A stretch of DNA of 64,000 nucleotides. Origin: Muricoccus pecuniae (GTDB lineage: Bacteria > Pseudomonadota > Alphaproteobacteria > Acetobacterales > Acetobacteraceae). The translations under genes were made by a program, and so were the position numbers. This document shows, in pieces, positions 38,926 to 47,769 of this stretch. Under the pieces are notes generated by a model that had not been told where the DNA came from, searched no databases, and saw nothing but the letters and a program-made list of their open reading frames with translations. The DNA lies in contig NZ_JACIJD010000002.1 of NCBI RefSeq assembly GCF_014199205.1, positions 300,207 to 364,206 on the forward strand. The letters are read 5' to 3'. Each line of letters starts with the position of its first letter. The first letter of the stretch is position 1.

Positions 38926-38982
38926 GCCGTTTAGCGCGTTTCTTTAGGCTCGCCGCAAGCTGGCCGACAAATCGCGAGCTGG
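38926..38982 (-). promoter_or_regulatory. SAM-II riboswitch
   Basis: On the minus strand, upstream of metZ, the sequence contains the class-II SAM aptamer in order: stem GCTCGC, the conserved GATTTG, a loop ending GCTTGC, closing stem GCGAG, then CCTAAAGAAA and the pseudoknot strand GCGCTAAACGG. These are the hallmark elements (GATTTG, GCTTGC, GCTAAA). SAM-II aptamers in alphaproteobacteria sit before metA/metX/metZ genes and reduce translation when SAM is plentiful. Here the aptamer ends about 60 bases before the metZ ATG, so the exact sequestering mechanism is not obvious. Confidence 0.88.
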
Positions 38983-39095
38983 ACACCGTGGATACGGCGC
39001 CCACGCCAAGTTAGTGCCCCACCCCTCCACGGGCAAGTCGTGCTACCGCCCGGATTGCGCGCGGGCGGTGGCTGCGCTAGGTGTGGTGGTGCGGC

Positions 39096-39170
39096 GCGGG
39101 CGTAGTTCAGAGGTAGAACGTCAGCTTCCCAAGCTGAATGTCGTGGGTTCGATTCCCATCGCCCGCTCCA
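39096..39170 (+). tRNA. tRNA-Gly(CCC)
   Basis: A full cloverleaf: seven-base acceptor GCGGGCG/CGCCCGC, D-arm with AGTTCAGAGGTAGAA, five-base anticodon stem around TTCCCAA (anticodon CCC at 39128-39130), T-arm GTGGGTTCGATTCCCAT, and encoded CCA at 39168-39170. It reads GGG glycine codons, frequent in this GC-rich genome. Confidence 0.97.
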
Positions 39171-39174
39171 GCCA

Positions 39175-39191
39175 CCCTTCCGAGGGAAGGG
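39175..39191 (+). terminator. hairpin after tRNA-Gly
   Basis: CCCTTCC at 39175-39181 pairs with GGAAGGG at 39185-39191 around a three-base loop, five bases past the CCA end. Probably the tRNA transcription terminator, though no T-run follows. Confidence 0.6.
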
Positions 39192-39282
39192 CTCTCCGGC
39201 CCCGGGCCGGTTTCCCAGTTAAATCCTCCGAGATCATCGTGCGGTGCCTTCCCAGTTCCGGCCGGGTGCCGAAGCCTGTTCC

Positions 39283-40389
39283 TCAGCCCGCTGCCGGCGG
39301 GTTGGGCGTGCCCGCGAAGGCAACGGATTTCACCAGCGCCCAGACCTTCACGCCCGGCCGCAGCCCGAGCCGCGCCACCGCATCACCCGTCACGCGGGCG
39401 AGCAGCACCGCGCCACCCACGCGCAGCCGCAGCATCGCCTCGTGCGGGGCGGCGGGCTCGATCGCCTCCAGCTCGGCCGGCAGCGCGTTCTGCACGGAGA
39501 GGCCGCGCGGCTCCTCGGTGGCGACCGAGACGTCGCGCGCCCGGACCCGCACGCGCAGCGCCGTGCCCACCGGTTCGTCCCGGAGGGGAACGCGCAGCTC
39601 GCCGCCCGGAAAGCCCAGCCGGGTCAGGCCGCGCGCGGCGTCGTGGTCCAGCACGGCGCAGGCGAGGACCACCCCCGCATCCCGCCGCCCGGCGAGCAGC
39701 GGGAGGTCGGTGCGCGCCGAGAGCGCCTCCACCGTGCCGGCGGCGAGGACGCGCCCGGCCTCCATCAGCACGAGGTGGTCCGCCAGCCGGTCCACCTCGT
39801 CCAGCGCGTGGGTGACGAGGAGCATAGGCAGGCGGAACCGGTCCCGCACCCGGGCGAGATAGGGCAGCACCTCCGCCCGGCGCGGCGCGTCCAGCGCGGC
39901 CAGGGGCTCGTCGAGCAGCAGCAGCCGGGGGCGGGAGAGAAGGGCGCGGCCGAGAGCCACCCGCTGCCGCTCCCCGCCCGAGAGCGCGGCGGGGCGGCGG
40001 GGGAGGAGAGGGGCGATGCCGAGGAGATCCACCACCTCCTCCAGCCCCGGCCCCGGCAGGCCGCGCGGGGACCGGCGCAGCCCGTAGAGCAGGTTCGTCC
40101 TGACGGAGAGGTGCGGGAAGAGCCGCGCGTCCTGGAAGACCACGCCGCAGCGCCGCTTCTCCGCCGGAACCGCGATGCCGGCGGCGGTGTCGAGCAGCAC
40201 CTCGCCGTCCAGCGCGACCCGCCCGGCATCCGGCCGCAGCAGCCCCGCCACGGCCTGGAGAAGGGTGGACTTTCCGCAGCCGGAGGGGCCGAACACCGCC
40301 GTGACCCCCGGCGTGGGCGAGGCGAAATCCGCGTCGAGCAGGAAGCCGCCCGGGCCGGGGAAGCGGTGGCGCAGCGCGAGTTCCAGCAT
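39283..40389 (-). CDS. modC: molybdate ABC transporter ATP-binding protein
   Basis: ATPase of the molybdate importer, 368 residues from the ATG at 40389. Walker A GPSGCGKST, Q-loop VFQDARLFPHL, signature LSGGERQRVALGRAL, Walker B LLLLDEPLAALD, and a C-terminal TOBE/MOP-like domain (about 290-360) for molybdate sensing. The start overlaps the modB stop by one base. Part of a modABC operon divergent from the formate dehydrogenase operon, which needs molybdenum or tungsten. Confidence 0.95.
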   Translation of the reverse strand: MLELALRHRFPGPGGFLLDADFASPTPGVTAVFGPSGCGKSTLLQAVAGLLRPDAGRVALDGEVLLDTAAGIAVPAEKRRCGVVFQDARLFPHLSVRTNLLYGLRRSPRGLPGPGLEEVVDLLGIAPLLPRRPAALSGGERQRVALGRALLSRPRLLLLDEPLAALDAPRRAEVLPYLARVRDRFRLPMLLVTHALDEVDRLADHLVLMEAGRVLAAGTVEALSARTDLPLLAGRRDAGVVLACAVLDHDAARGLTRLGFPGGELRVPLRDEPVGTALRVRVRARDVSVATEEPRGLSVQNALPAELEAIEPAAPHEAMLRLRVGGAVLLARVTGDAVARLGLRPGVKVWALVKSVAFAGTPNPPAAG

Positions 40390-41084
40390 CAGCGGGGCGG
40401 ACGGCCGAGCAGCACGCTCAGGCGCCGGCCCGCGAGATCGGCCAGCAGCAGGCCGGCGATGGCCAGGGTGAAGGAGACGGCCGCCAGCCGCGCCGCGACC
40501 GCCTCGCCGCCCGGGGTCTGGGTGGCGCTGTAGATCGCGAGCGGCAGGGTTTGCGTCTCGCCCGGGATGTTGGAGGCGAAGGTGATCACCGCACCGAACT
40601 CGCCGAGCCCCGCCGCGAAGCCGGTGATGGCGCCGGAGAGGATGCCGGGCGCGATGAGGGGCAGGGTGACGGTGGCGAAGCGGTCCAGCGGCCCCGCGCC
40701 GAGGCTGCGCGCCGCCGCCTCCAGCCCGGGATCGACCGCATCGAGGCTGAGCCGCACCGCGCGCACGATGAGGGGAAAGGACATCACCGCCGTCGCGAGG
40801 GAGGCGCCGGCGGTGGTGAAGACGAGGCGGATCCCGAATAGCCCGTCGAGCAGCCCGCCCACCGGCCCGCGCAGCCCGAAGGTGACGAGGAGCAGCCAGC
40901 CCACCACCACCGGCGGCATGACCAGGGGAAGGTGGACCAGCGCGTCGAGCAGCGCCCTGCCGGGAAAGCGCCCGCGCGCCAGGAGCCAAGCGACCAGCAC
41001 CGCCGGGGGAAGGCCGAAGAGGACGGAGCGCAGCGCGACCGCGAGGCTGAGCCGCACCGCCTCCCATTCCTCCGGCGTCAGCAC
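40389..41084 (-). CDS. modB: molybdate ABC transporter permease
   Basis: Membrane subunit of the molybdate importer, 231 residues from a GTG at 41084, about five or six helices. The EAA-type loop interacting with ModC reads EAAARSLGAGPLDRF, with FAAGLGEFGAVITFASN characteristic of ModB. It starts seven bases after the modA stop. Confidence 0.95.
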   Translation of the reverse strand: MLTPEEWEAVRLSLAVALRSVLFGLPPAVLVAWLLARGRFPGRALLDALVHLPLVMPPVVVGWLLLVTFGLRGPVGGLLDGLFGIRLVFTTAGASLATAVMSFPLIVRAVRLSLDAVDPGLEAAARSLGAGPLDRFATVTLPLIAPGILSGAITGFAAGLGEFGAVITFASNIPGETQTLPLAIYSATQTPGGEAVAARLAAVSFTLAIAGLLLADLAGRRLSVLLGRPPR

Positions 41085-41091
41085 CGCGGGG

Positions 41092-41883
41092 CTAGTCCGT
41101 GCGGAGCGCGAAGCCGAGGCGGCGATAGGTCTCCGCCGCCTCCGGCCCCGTGGCGAAGGTGAGGAAGGCGCGCGCGGCCTCGTTGTCCGCCCCGCGGCGG
41201 GTGAGGGCGAAGGGGAGGGTGATGGGCGGGTGGCTCCCGGCGGGGAAGGTGCCGATCACGCGCACCCCGCGCGAGGCCGCCGCGTCCGTGGCGTAGACGA
41301 TGCCCAGCGGCGCCTCGCCCCGCTCGACCAGGAGAAGGGCGGAGCGGACGTTGTCGGCGCGCGCGAGGCGGGGCGAGAGCGCTTCCCACACGCCCATCCA
41401 GCTCAGCGCGGCCTGGGCGTACTTCCCGACGGGAACATGGGCGGGGTCCCCCGTCGCGATCCGCCCGCTCCTGCCGAGAAGGGCGGCGATGTCGGTGCCG
41501 CGGGTGAGCTCGACCGGCCCCGCCGCGCTGTCCGCCGGGGCGACGAGCACCAGGGCGTTGGCCAGCGGCGAGACGCGCGTGCCCTGCGCGACCAGCCCGC
41601 GCTCCTGCAGATAGCCCATCCAGGGCTCGTCGGCGGAGGCGAAGAGGTCGGCGGGCGCGCCCTGCTCGATCTGCCGCGCGAGGGCGGATGAGGCGGCGAA
41701 GGAGAAGCGCGGCGCGGGGTTGCCCCGGCTGCGCCAGGCCTCGCCGAGGGCGCGCATCGCGTCGGTGAGGCTGGCCGCAGCGAAGACGGTCGGCCCCTCC
41801 TGCGCCCGGGCGGGAAGGCCGAGGGAGAGAAGGCCGGCCATGACGGCGCTTCCCAGCGTGTTCTGCAGGAGGAGACGACGCAT
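41092..41883 (-). CDS. modA: molybdate ABC transporter substrate-binding protein
   Basis: Periplasmic molybdate/tungstate-binding protein, 263 residues from the ATG at 41883, with a signal peptide ending LGLPARAQEG. The oxyanion-binding segments are VFAAASLTDAMRALGEAW and FSFAASSALARQIEQGAPAD. First gene of modABC; a GTG twelve bases upstream is a weaker start. Confidence 0.95.
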   Translation of the reverse strand: MRRLLLQNTLGSAVMAGLLSLGLPARAQEGPTVFAAASLTDAMRALGEAWRSRGNPAPRFSFAASSALARQIEQGAPADLFASADEPWMGYLQERGLVAQGTRVSPLANALVLVAPADSAAGPVELTRGTDIAALLGRSGRIATGDPAHVPVGKYAQAALSWMGVWEALSPRLARADNVRSALLLVERGEAPLGIVYATDAAASRGVRVIGTFPAGSHPPITLPFALTRRGADNEAARAFLTFATGPEAAETYRRLGFALRTD

Positions 41884-41910
41884 GGCTGCACCCACCGCTG
41901 TTCCCGCCCG

Positions 41911-41939
41911 GATATATCGGTAGCCCTTCCTGTTCGCAA
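41911..41939 (-). promoter_or_regulatory. candidate promoter of modABC
   Basis: On the minus strand TTGCGA (41934-41939) and TATATC (41911-41916) are spaced by 17 bases, 28 bases before the modA ATG. GATATATC at 41911-41918 is an eight-base palindrome covering the -10, and TATATA-like palindromes are a feature of ModE binding sites, so molybdate repression is plausible but not shown. Confidence 0.5.
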
Positions 41940-41950
41940 GTGGTTCGCAA
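41932..41950. promoter_or_regulatory. GTTCGCAA direct repeat in the mod-fdh divergent region
   Basis: GTTCGCAA occurs at 41932-41939 and again at 41943-41950, eleven bases apart (one helical turn). The first copy covers the modA -35 box. This spacing suits a dimeric regulator controlling the divergent operons. Regulator unknown. Confidence 0.35.
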
Positions 41951-41985
41951 CAAAGGGGAATCGCGAGTGTTGACGCAACGGAGGC

Positions 41986-42014
41986 TTGTTGAAGGATGCC
42001 GATTTAACTTAAAT
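41986..42014 (+). promoter_or_regulatory. candidate promoter of the formate dehydrogenase operon
   Basis: TTGTTG at 41986-41991 and TTAAAT at 42009-42014, spaced by 17 bases, lie about 45 bases before the fdhA ATG in the most AT-rich stretch of the region. A GGGAGG ribosome site precedes the ATG at 42060. Confidence 0.45.
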
Positions 42015-42059
42015 GCAGGGTTTCTACGGTAAGAACATTTCGTTTTGTGGGAGGGCCAG

Positions 42060-45000
42060 ATGAACATGGAACTCTCGCGACGCGGCTTCCTCAGGGCCGC
42101 CGGCGCGGGTGTTGCGGGCACGTCACTCGGGGCAATGGGTTTCAGCGAGGCGGAAGCCGCCGTCGCGGCCTATGTCAGGCCCCTCAAGCTCGCGAACACC
42201 ACGGAGACGCGCAACACCTGCCCCTACTGCTCGGTGGCCTGCGGAATCATCCTCTATTCCAAGGGTGACGTGCGGAAGGGCGAGCGGGCGGAGATCGTCC
42301 ATATCGAGGGCGACGCGGATCATCCAACCAATCGCGGCACGCTCTGCCCCAAGGGCGCGGCGCTGAAGGACTTCGTCCAGGCCCCGACGCGGCTCACCCG
42401 GCCGATGCACCGCAAGCCCGGTTCCGACCGCTTCGAGCCCATCACCTGGGACGCGGCGCTGGACCGGATCGCGCGGCTGATGAAGGACGACCGGGACGCC
42501 AACTTCGTCCTGCGCAACGACGCCGGGATTCCGGTCAACCGGTGGACGACGACGGGCATGCTCGCCGCCTCCGCCACCACCAACGAGACGGCCTGGACGA
42601 CCTTCAAGGTCGCCAAGTCCCTCGGGATCGTCGGATTCGATAACCAGGCGCGCGTCTGACACGGCCCTACGGTGTCCAGTTTGGGCCCGACTTTTGGCCG
42701 TGGCGCGATGACGAATGCCTGGACCGATATCAAGAACACCGACCTCGTTGTCGTCATGGGCGGCAATGCGGCGGAGGCGCATCCGTGCGGATTCAAGTGG
42801 GTGACCGAGGCGAAGGCGCAGCGCGGCGCCAAGCTGATCGTGGTCGACCCGCGCTACACGCGCACGGCGTCCGTCGCCGATTTCTACGCGCCCATCCGGC
42901 AGGGAACGGACATCGCCTTCCTGCTCGGCGTGATCAACTACTGCATCAAGAACGACAAGGTGCAGTGGGAGTACACGAAGGCGTTCACCAACGCCTCCTA
43001 CATCGTGAAGGACGGCTACGCGTACAGCGACGGCCTGTTCACGGGCTATGACGAGGAGAAGCGCGACTACGACCGGTCGAGCTGGGACTATGTCATGGGG
43101 GAGGACGGCTTCGCCGTCACCGACCCGACGCTCCAGCATCCCCGCTGCGTCTGGAACCTGCTGAAGGAGCACGTCTCGGCCTATACGCCCGAGATGGTCG
43201 AGCGCATCTGCGGCACCCCGCGGGACAAGTTCCTGCGCGTGGCCCAGATGATCTCCGAGTGCTCGTCGCCGACGAAGACGATGACGTCGATGTACGCTCT
43301 CGGCTGGACGCAGCACTCGCACGGCGCGCAGAACATCCGCGCCATGGCGATGCTCCAGCTCATCCTGGGCAATATCGGCGTGCGCGGCGGCGGCATGAAT
43401 GCGCTGCGCGGCCACTCGAACATCCAGGGACTGACCGATCTCGGCCTCATGTCCCACCTCCTCACCGGCTATCTCAACATGCCGACGGAGAAGGAGACGG
43501 ATTTCGAGACCTATATGAGCAGCCGGCAGTTCCGGCCGCTCCGGCCGGGGCAGACGAGCTACTGGCAGAACTACCGGAAGTTCATGGTCAGCTTCCAGAA
43601 GTCGATGTGGGGCGACGCCGCCCGCGCCGACAATGGCTGGGCCTATGACTACCTGCCGAAGCTCGATGTGCCGGCCTATGACGTGCTGCGCGTGTTCGAG
43701 CTGATGAACTCGGGCCGGGTGAACGGCTATATCTGCCAGGGCTTCAACCCCGTGCTCGCCTTCCCCAACCGGGGGAAGGTGACCTCGGCGCTGTCGAAGC
43801 TGAAGTTCCTCATCACCATGGACCCGCTGGAGACGGAGACGGCGCGGTTCTGGGAAAACCATGGCGAGTACAACGACATCGCCACGCGCTCCATCAACAC
43901 GGAGGTGTTCCAGCTCCCCACCACCTGCTTCGCGGAGGAGGAGGGCTCGCTCACCAATTCCGGGCGGTGGCTGCAGTGGCACTGGCAGGGCGGCTCGCCG
44001 CCCGGCGAGGCGAAGCACGACACCTGGATCATGGCGCAGATCTTCCTGCGCATCCGGGAGCTGTACCGGAAGGAGGGCGGGCCGTTCCCCGACCCCATCC
44101 TGAACCTCTCCTGGAACTACCACGATCCGAACGAGCCCGAGCCGGAGGAGCTGGCGAAGGAGATCAACGGCCGCGCGCTGACCGATCTCCGCGACCCCGC
44201 CGATCCGAACAGGGTGCTGGTGCCTGCCGGCAAGCTGGTGACCAACTTCTCGCAGCTGCGGGACGACGGCTCCACCGCCTGCGGCTGCTGGATCTATTCC
44301 GGCTGCTTCAACGAGGCGGGCAACAACATGGCGCGGCGGGACAACCACGATCCCGACGACACCGGCGCCTATCTCGGCTGGACCTTCGCCTGGCCGCTGA
44401 ACCGGCGCACGCTGTACAACCGCGCCTCGGCCGACCTGCAGGGCAAGCCCTGGGATCCCTCCCGCAAGCTGCTCGAGTGGGACGGCACGAAGTGGACGGG
44501 CTACGACGTTCCGGACATCGCGCCGAACGCCCGGCCCGACCAGGTGATGCCCTTCATCATGAACCAGGAGGGCGTCTCGCGCCTCTTCTCGCGCGGCCTT
44601 ATGCGGGACGGGCCTTTCCCCTCCCATATGGAGCCCTTCGAGAGCCCGGTCGCCAACGTGTTCAACCCGCGCATGCGGGGCAATCCGGTGGCGCGCATCT
44701 TCCAGAGCGACGTGGCGCAGTTCGGCACCTCGGACGAGTTCCCCTTCGCGGCGACCTCGTACCGGCTGACCGAGCACTTCCACTACTGGACGAAGCACAA
44801 CCGGGTGAATGCCGCGCTGCAGCCCGAGTTCTTCGTCGAGATCTCGGAGGAGCTGGCGGCGCTGCGGGGCGTGGTGAATGGCGGCTGGGTGCGCGTCTGG
44901 TCCAAGCGCGGGTCGGTCAAGGCGAAGGCGGTGGTCACCAAGCGCATCCGCCCGCTGACCTGCGACGGCAAGGTGGTGCATGTCGTCGGCATCCCGCTCC

Positions 45001-45146
45001 ACTGGGGCTTCGTGGGCGCGGCGAAGAAGGGCTTCGGCCCGAACTCGCTCTCGCCCTTCGTGGGTGAGGCCAATATCGAGACGCCGAGCTACAAGGCGTT
45101 CCTGGTGAATCTCGAACCCACCACGGCCCCGGGAGTGCAGTCATGA
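42060..45146 (+). CDS. fdhA: formate dehydrogenase-N/O type major subunit, selenocysteine-containing
   Basis: Periplasmic molybdopterin subunit oxidising formate to CO2, homologous to FdnG/FdoG. The gene is 1028 codons, with an in-frame TGA at 42657-42659 read as selenocysteine (residue 200) in the context [17 protein letters not shown], the same context as in E. coli FdnG. A twin-arginine signal ([12 protein letters not shown]) exports it folded. The 4Fe-4S ligands are in CPYCSVACG and [20 protein letters not shown] and the C-terminal molybdopterin domain follow. Sec insertion depends on the SECIS-like hairpin after the TGA and on selABCD in this window. Its stop overlaps the beta subunit start by four bases. 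The TGA should not be taken as a frameshift or pseudogene. Confidence 0.96.
42657..42659 (+). other. in-frame TGA decoded as selenocysteine
   Basis: The reading frame continues uninterrupted after this TGA, and protein similarity to the formate dehydrogenase family is continuous across it. The tRNA-Sec, selA, selB and selD genes are all close by. Confidence 0.95.
42660..42702 (+). promoter_or_regulatory. bacterial SECIS-like hairpin
   Basis: Immediately after the Sec TGA, CACGGCC (42660-42666) pairs with GGCCGTG (42696-42702). An inner stem GTCC/GGGC (42674-42677, 42683-42686) is closed by the five-base loop AGTTT. Position and overall shape match bacterial SECIS elements bound by SelB. The apical loop departs from the E. 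coli GGUC/U pattern, as expected if the resident SelB has its own specificity. Confidence 0.8.
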
Positions 45147-46129
45147 GCGACAGCCCTCGCACGGCGGTCAGCAACCCGCCCGTGCAGCCTATGGCCAGCA
45201 ACCTTGGCCAGGGCGACCTCATCCGCCGCTCGGCGACCGATGAGCTTCCGCCCCCGCAGCGGCAGCTCACCCCGGTCGCCAAGCTGATCGACGTGTCCAA
45301 GTGCATCGGCTGCAAGGCGTGCCAGTCGGCCTGCGTGGAGTGGAACGACACCACGCCGGCCGTCGGCGAGAACGTTGGGGCCTATACCAACCCCCACGAC
45401 CTCACCGAGAACATGTTCACGCTGATGCGGTTCACGGAATGGGTGAACCCCTCGACGGACAACCTGGAGTGGCTCATCCGCAAGGATGGCTGCATGCACT
45501 GCGCCGATCCGGGCTGCCTGAAGGCCTGCCCGGCGCCCGGCGCGATCGTGCAGTACACGAACGGGATCGTGGACTTCATCCACGAGAACTGCATCGGCTG
45601 CGGCTACTGCGTGAAGGGCTGCCCCTTCAACATCCCCCGCATCTCGAAGGCGGATCACCGGGCCTACAAGTGCACCCTGTGCTCCGACCGTGTGGCTGTC
45701 GGCCAGGGACCGGCCTGCGCGAAGGCCTGTCCGACCCAGGCCATCGTCTTCGGGACGAAGGAGGACATGAAGCGGCACGCCGAGGGGCGGATCGCGGACC
45801 TGAAGTCGCGTGGCTACGCGAATGCGGGGCTGTACGACCCGCCGGGCGTCGGCGGCACGCATGTGATGTACGTTCTGCATCACAACGACCAGCCGCACAT
45901 CTATGCCGGGCTCCCCGACGACCCGAAGATCTCGGCCGTCGTCCAGACCTGGAAGGGGCTGACGAAGTATGTCGGCCTCGCCGCCATGGGCTTCATGGCG
46001 GCCGGCAGCCTCATCCACGGCGTGTTCACCCGGCCAAACCGCGTGTCGCGCGAGGATGAGGAGAACGCCGAGAAGCTGGTCAAGACCGGCGGCGCCGAGC
46101 CGCCCCCGCCGGCGGAGGAGCGCGCGTGA
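45143..46129 (+). CDS. fdoH: formate dehydrogenase iron-sulfur (beta) subunit
   Basis: Membrane-anchored electron-transfer subunit, 328 residues. Four 4Fe-4S motifs: [35 protein letters not shown], and [12 protein letters not shown] with CAKAC. A single C-terminal membrane helix (about 278-297, [19 protein letters not shown]) anchors it. Overlaps fdhA by four bases and touches the gamma subunit gene. Confidence 0.96.
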   Translation: MSDSPRTAVSNPPVQPMASNLGQGDLIRRSATDELPPPQRQLTPVAKLIDVSKCIGCKACQSACVEWNDTTPAVGENVGAYTNPHDLTENMFTLMRFTEWVNPSTDNLEWLIRKDGCMHCADPGCLKACPAPGAIVQYTNGIVDFIHENCIGCGYCVKGCPFNIPRISKADHRAYKCTLCSDRVAVGQGPACAKACPTQAIVFGTKEDMKRHAEGRIADLKSRGYANAGLYDPPGVGGTHVMYVLHHNDQPHIYAGLPDDPKISAVVQTWKGLTKYVGLAAMGFMAAGSLIHGVFTRPNRVSREDEENAEKLVKTGGAEPPPPAEERA

Positions 46130-46809
46130 TGGTCGAGCGCGTTCAGCCCGGGGACACGCTTCACCCGGGCCGTCCGTCCACGGTGGGGCGCTACGGCATC
46201 GGGGCCCGGATCAACCACTGGGTGACGGCGTTCAGCCTCATCCTCCTGGTGCTGTCCGGCCTCGCGCTGTTCTACCCCTCGCTCTTCTTCCTCACGGGGC
46301 TGTTCGGCGGTGGGCAGAACACGCGTGCGGTCCATCCCTGGATCGGCGTGCTGCTCTTCATCAGCTTCTTCATCCTCTTCGCCCAGCTCTGGAAGGCCAA
46401 CCTGCCGCGGCGGGACGACCGGGTGTGGCTCTCCAAGATCAAGGACGTGATCGCGGGGCATGAGGAGAACCTGCCCGAACTCGGCAAGTACAATGCCGGG
46501 CAGAAGTTCATCTTCTGGGGGATGAGCTTCCTCATCCTCGTGCTGATCGGAAGTGGGCTGCTGATCTGGGAGCAGTACTTCGCCCCCTACAGCTCCATCC
46601 CGACGCGCCGCGTGGCGGTGCTTGTTCACGCCATCGCGGCGGTGCTGATCATCTGCGTCTTCATCCTGCACGTCTACGCGGCCTTCTGGACGCGCGGCAC
46701 GCTGCGGGCGATGACGCGGGGCTCGGTGACGGCGGGCTGGGCCTGGCGCCACCACCGCAAGTGGCTGCGGGAGATCGTGGGGCAGCGGAAGATCGGCCCT
46801 GCCGAGTAA
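46129..46809 (+). CDS. fdoI: formate dehydrogenase cytochrome b556 (gamma) subunit
   Basis: Quinone-reducing membrane subunit with four helices and two b haems, 226 residues. Haem-ligand histidines are seen in RINHWVTAFSLILL, VHPWIGVLLF and VLVHAIAAVLIICVFILHVYAAF. Start taken as the ATG at 46129 that overlaps the previous stop (TGATG); a GTG at 46126 is possible. Electrons from formate pass to the quinone pool here. Confidence 0.94.
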   Translation: MVERVQPGDTLHPGRPSTVGRYGIGARINHWVTAFSLILLVLSGLALFYPSLFFLTGLFGGGQNTRAVHPWIGVLLFISFFILFAQLWKANLPRRDDRVWLSKIKDVIAGHEENLPELGKYNAGQKFIFWGMSFLILVLIGSGLLIWEQYFAPYSSIPTRRVAVLVHAIAAVLIICVFILHVYAAFWTRGTLRAMTRGSVTAGWAWRHHRKWLREIVGQRKIGPAE

Positions 46810-46846
46810 GTGGCTAGCTGGTGGCCGGTCCGGCCCGTGAGGTGAG

Positions 46847-47764
46847 ATGTCAGGTTTCAGTACGATCCAGCCCGATCCATCCCAAATCGGGCGACTTCTC
46901 AAGCCCGCTTTCGCGGTACTGCCGGACCCGCCGCTCCTCTTCCGCCAGCGCGCGGAGCGCTTCGACGCGCTGGCGCAGGAGGGGGCCATGGCCCCTTACC
47001 TGCGCTTCCTCGCCCGGCTGAGCGGGGTGCAGGCCGAACTCGCCGCCAAGCTTCCCGCGCCGGAGCCGATCCCCGCCGAGCAGGTCGAGCGCGCGCGGGC
47101 GAACGGGATGCCGCCGCTGGACCGTGCAGCGCTGGCCGCCGATCCCGCGCTGCGCGCCACCATCGACCGTTTCCTCCCCGCGATGGAGACGGTGGAGATG
47201 CCGCGCCAGGCCTCCGACGCCCTGGCCTGGCTGCGCCGGACCACGCCGGAGATGGTGGAGGAGATGCTCGGCAATATCATGGCCGATTCCATTCCCTTCG
47301 ATGCCTTGCCGGCGCACCTCTTTCTCTCGGCCGCCGTGCAGGTCCATGCGGCGAGGCTGGCCGCCACGCTGGATGCGGAGCGGCTGGTGCCGGTGGAAAC
47401 GGGGTTGTGCCCCGTCTGCGGCGGGCCGCCGGTTTCCTCCATGGTCGTCGGCCGCCCGGGGGCGGAGGGCACGCGCTACGCCGCCTGTTCCTGCTGCGGC
47501 ACGCAGTGGAACGAGGTGCGGGTGAAGTGCCTCGCCTGCGGCTCCACCAAAGGCGTCGGCTACAAGTCGCCGGAGGGGGAGGAGGCGACGGTGAAGGCCG
47601 AGACCTGCGACTCATGCCGGAGTTGGGTGAAGATCCTCTACCAGGACCGGAACCCCTCGCTGGAGCCGGTGGCGGACGACGTGGCGAGCCTCGGCCTGGA
47701 CATGATGATGGGGGAGACGGAGTACCGGCGCGCGGGCTTCGATCCCTTCCTGCTGGGCTACTGA
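46847..47764 (+). CDS. fdhE: formate dehydrogenase accessory protein FdhE
   Basis: Cytoplasmic maturation factor for respiratory formate dehydrogenase. 305 residues. The rubredoxin-like metal-binding cysteine pairs are [22 protein letters not shown] and CDSCRSW, all present as in E. coli FdhE. The C-terminus has the conserved [12 protein letters not shown]. Six bases upstream of selA, placing enzyme maturation and Sec synthesis in one transcript. Confidence 0.94.
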   Translation: MSGFSTIQPDPSQIGRLLKPAFAVLPDPPLLFRQRAERFDALAQEGAMAPYLRFLARLSGVQAELAAKLPAPEPIPAEQVERARANGMPPLDRAALAADPALRATIDRFLPAMETVEMPRQASDALAWLRRTTPEMVEEMLGNIMADSIPFDALPAHLFLSAAVQVHAARLAATLDAERLVPVETGLCPVCGGPPVSSMVVGRPGAEGTRYAACSCCGTQWNEVRVKCLACGSTKGVGYKSPEGEEATVKAETCDSCRSWVKILYQDRNPSLEPVADDVASLGLDMMMGETEYRRAGFDPFLLGY

Positions 47765-47769
47765 CCCCC

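Noticed and set aside
39096..39282. tRNA-Gly as an integration site for a mobile element
   Set aside because: No integrase gene and no second copy of the tRNA 3' end were found downstream; modABC follows normally.
42060..45146. fdhA as a frameshifted or split pseudogene
   Set aside because: The TGA at 42657 sits in the exact context of the Sec codon in the family, a SECIS-like hairpin follows it and selABCD are all nearby.
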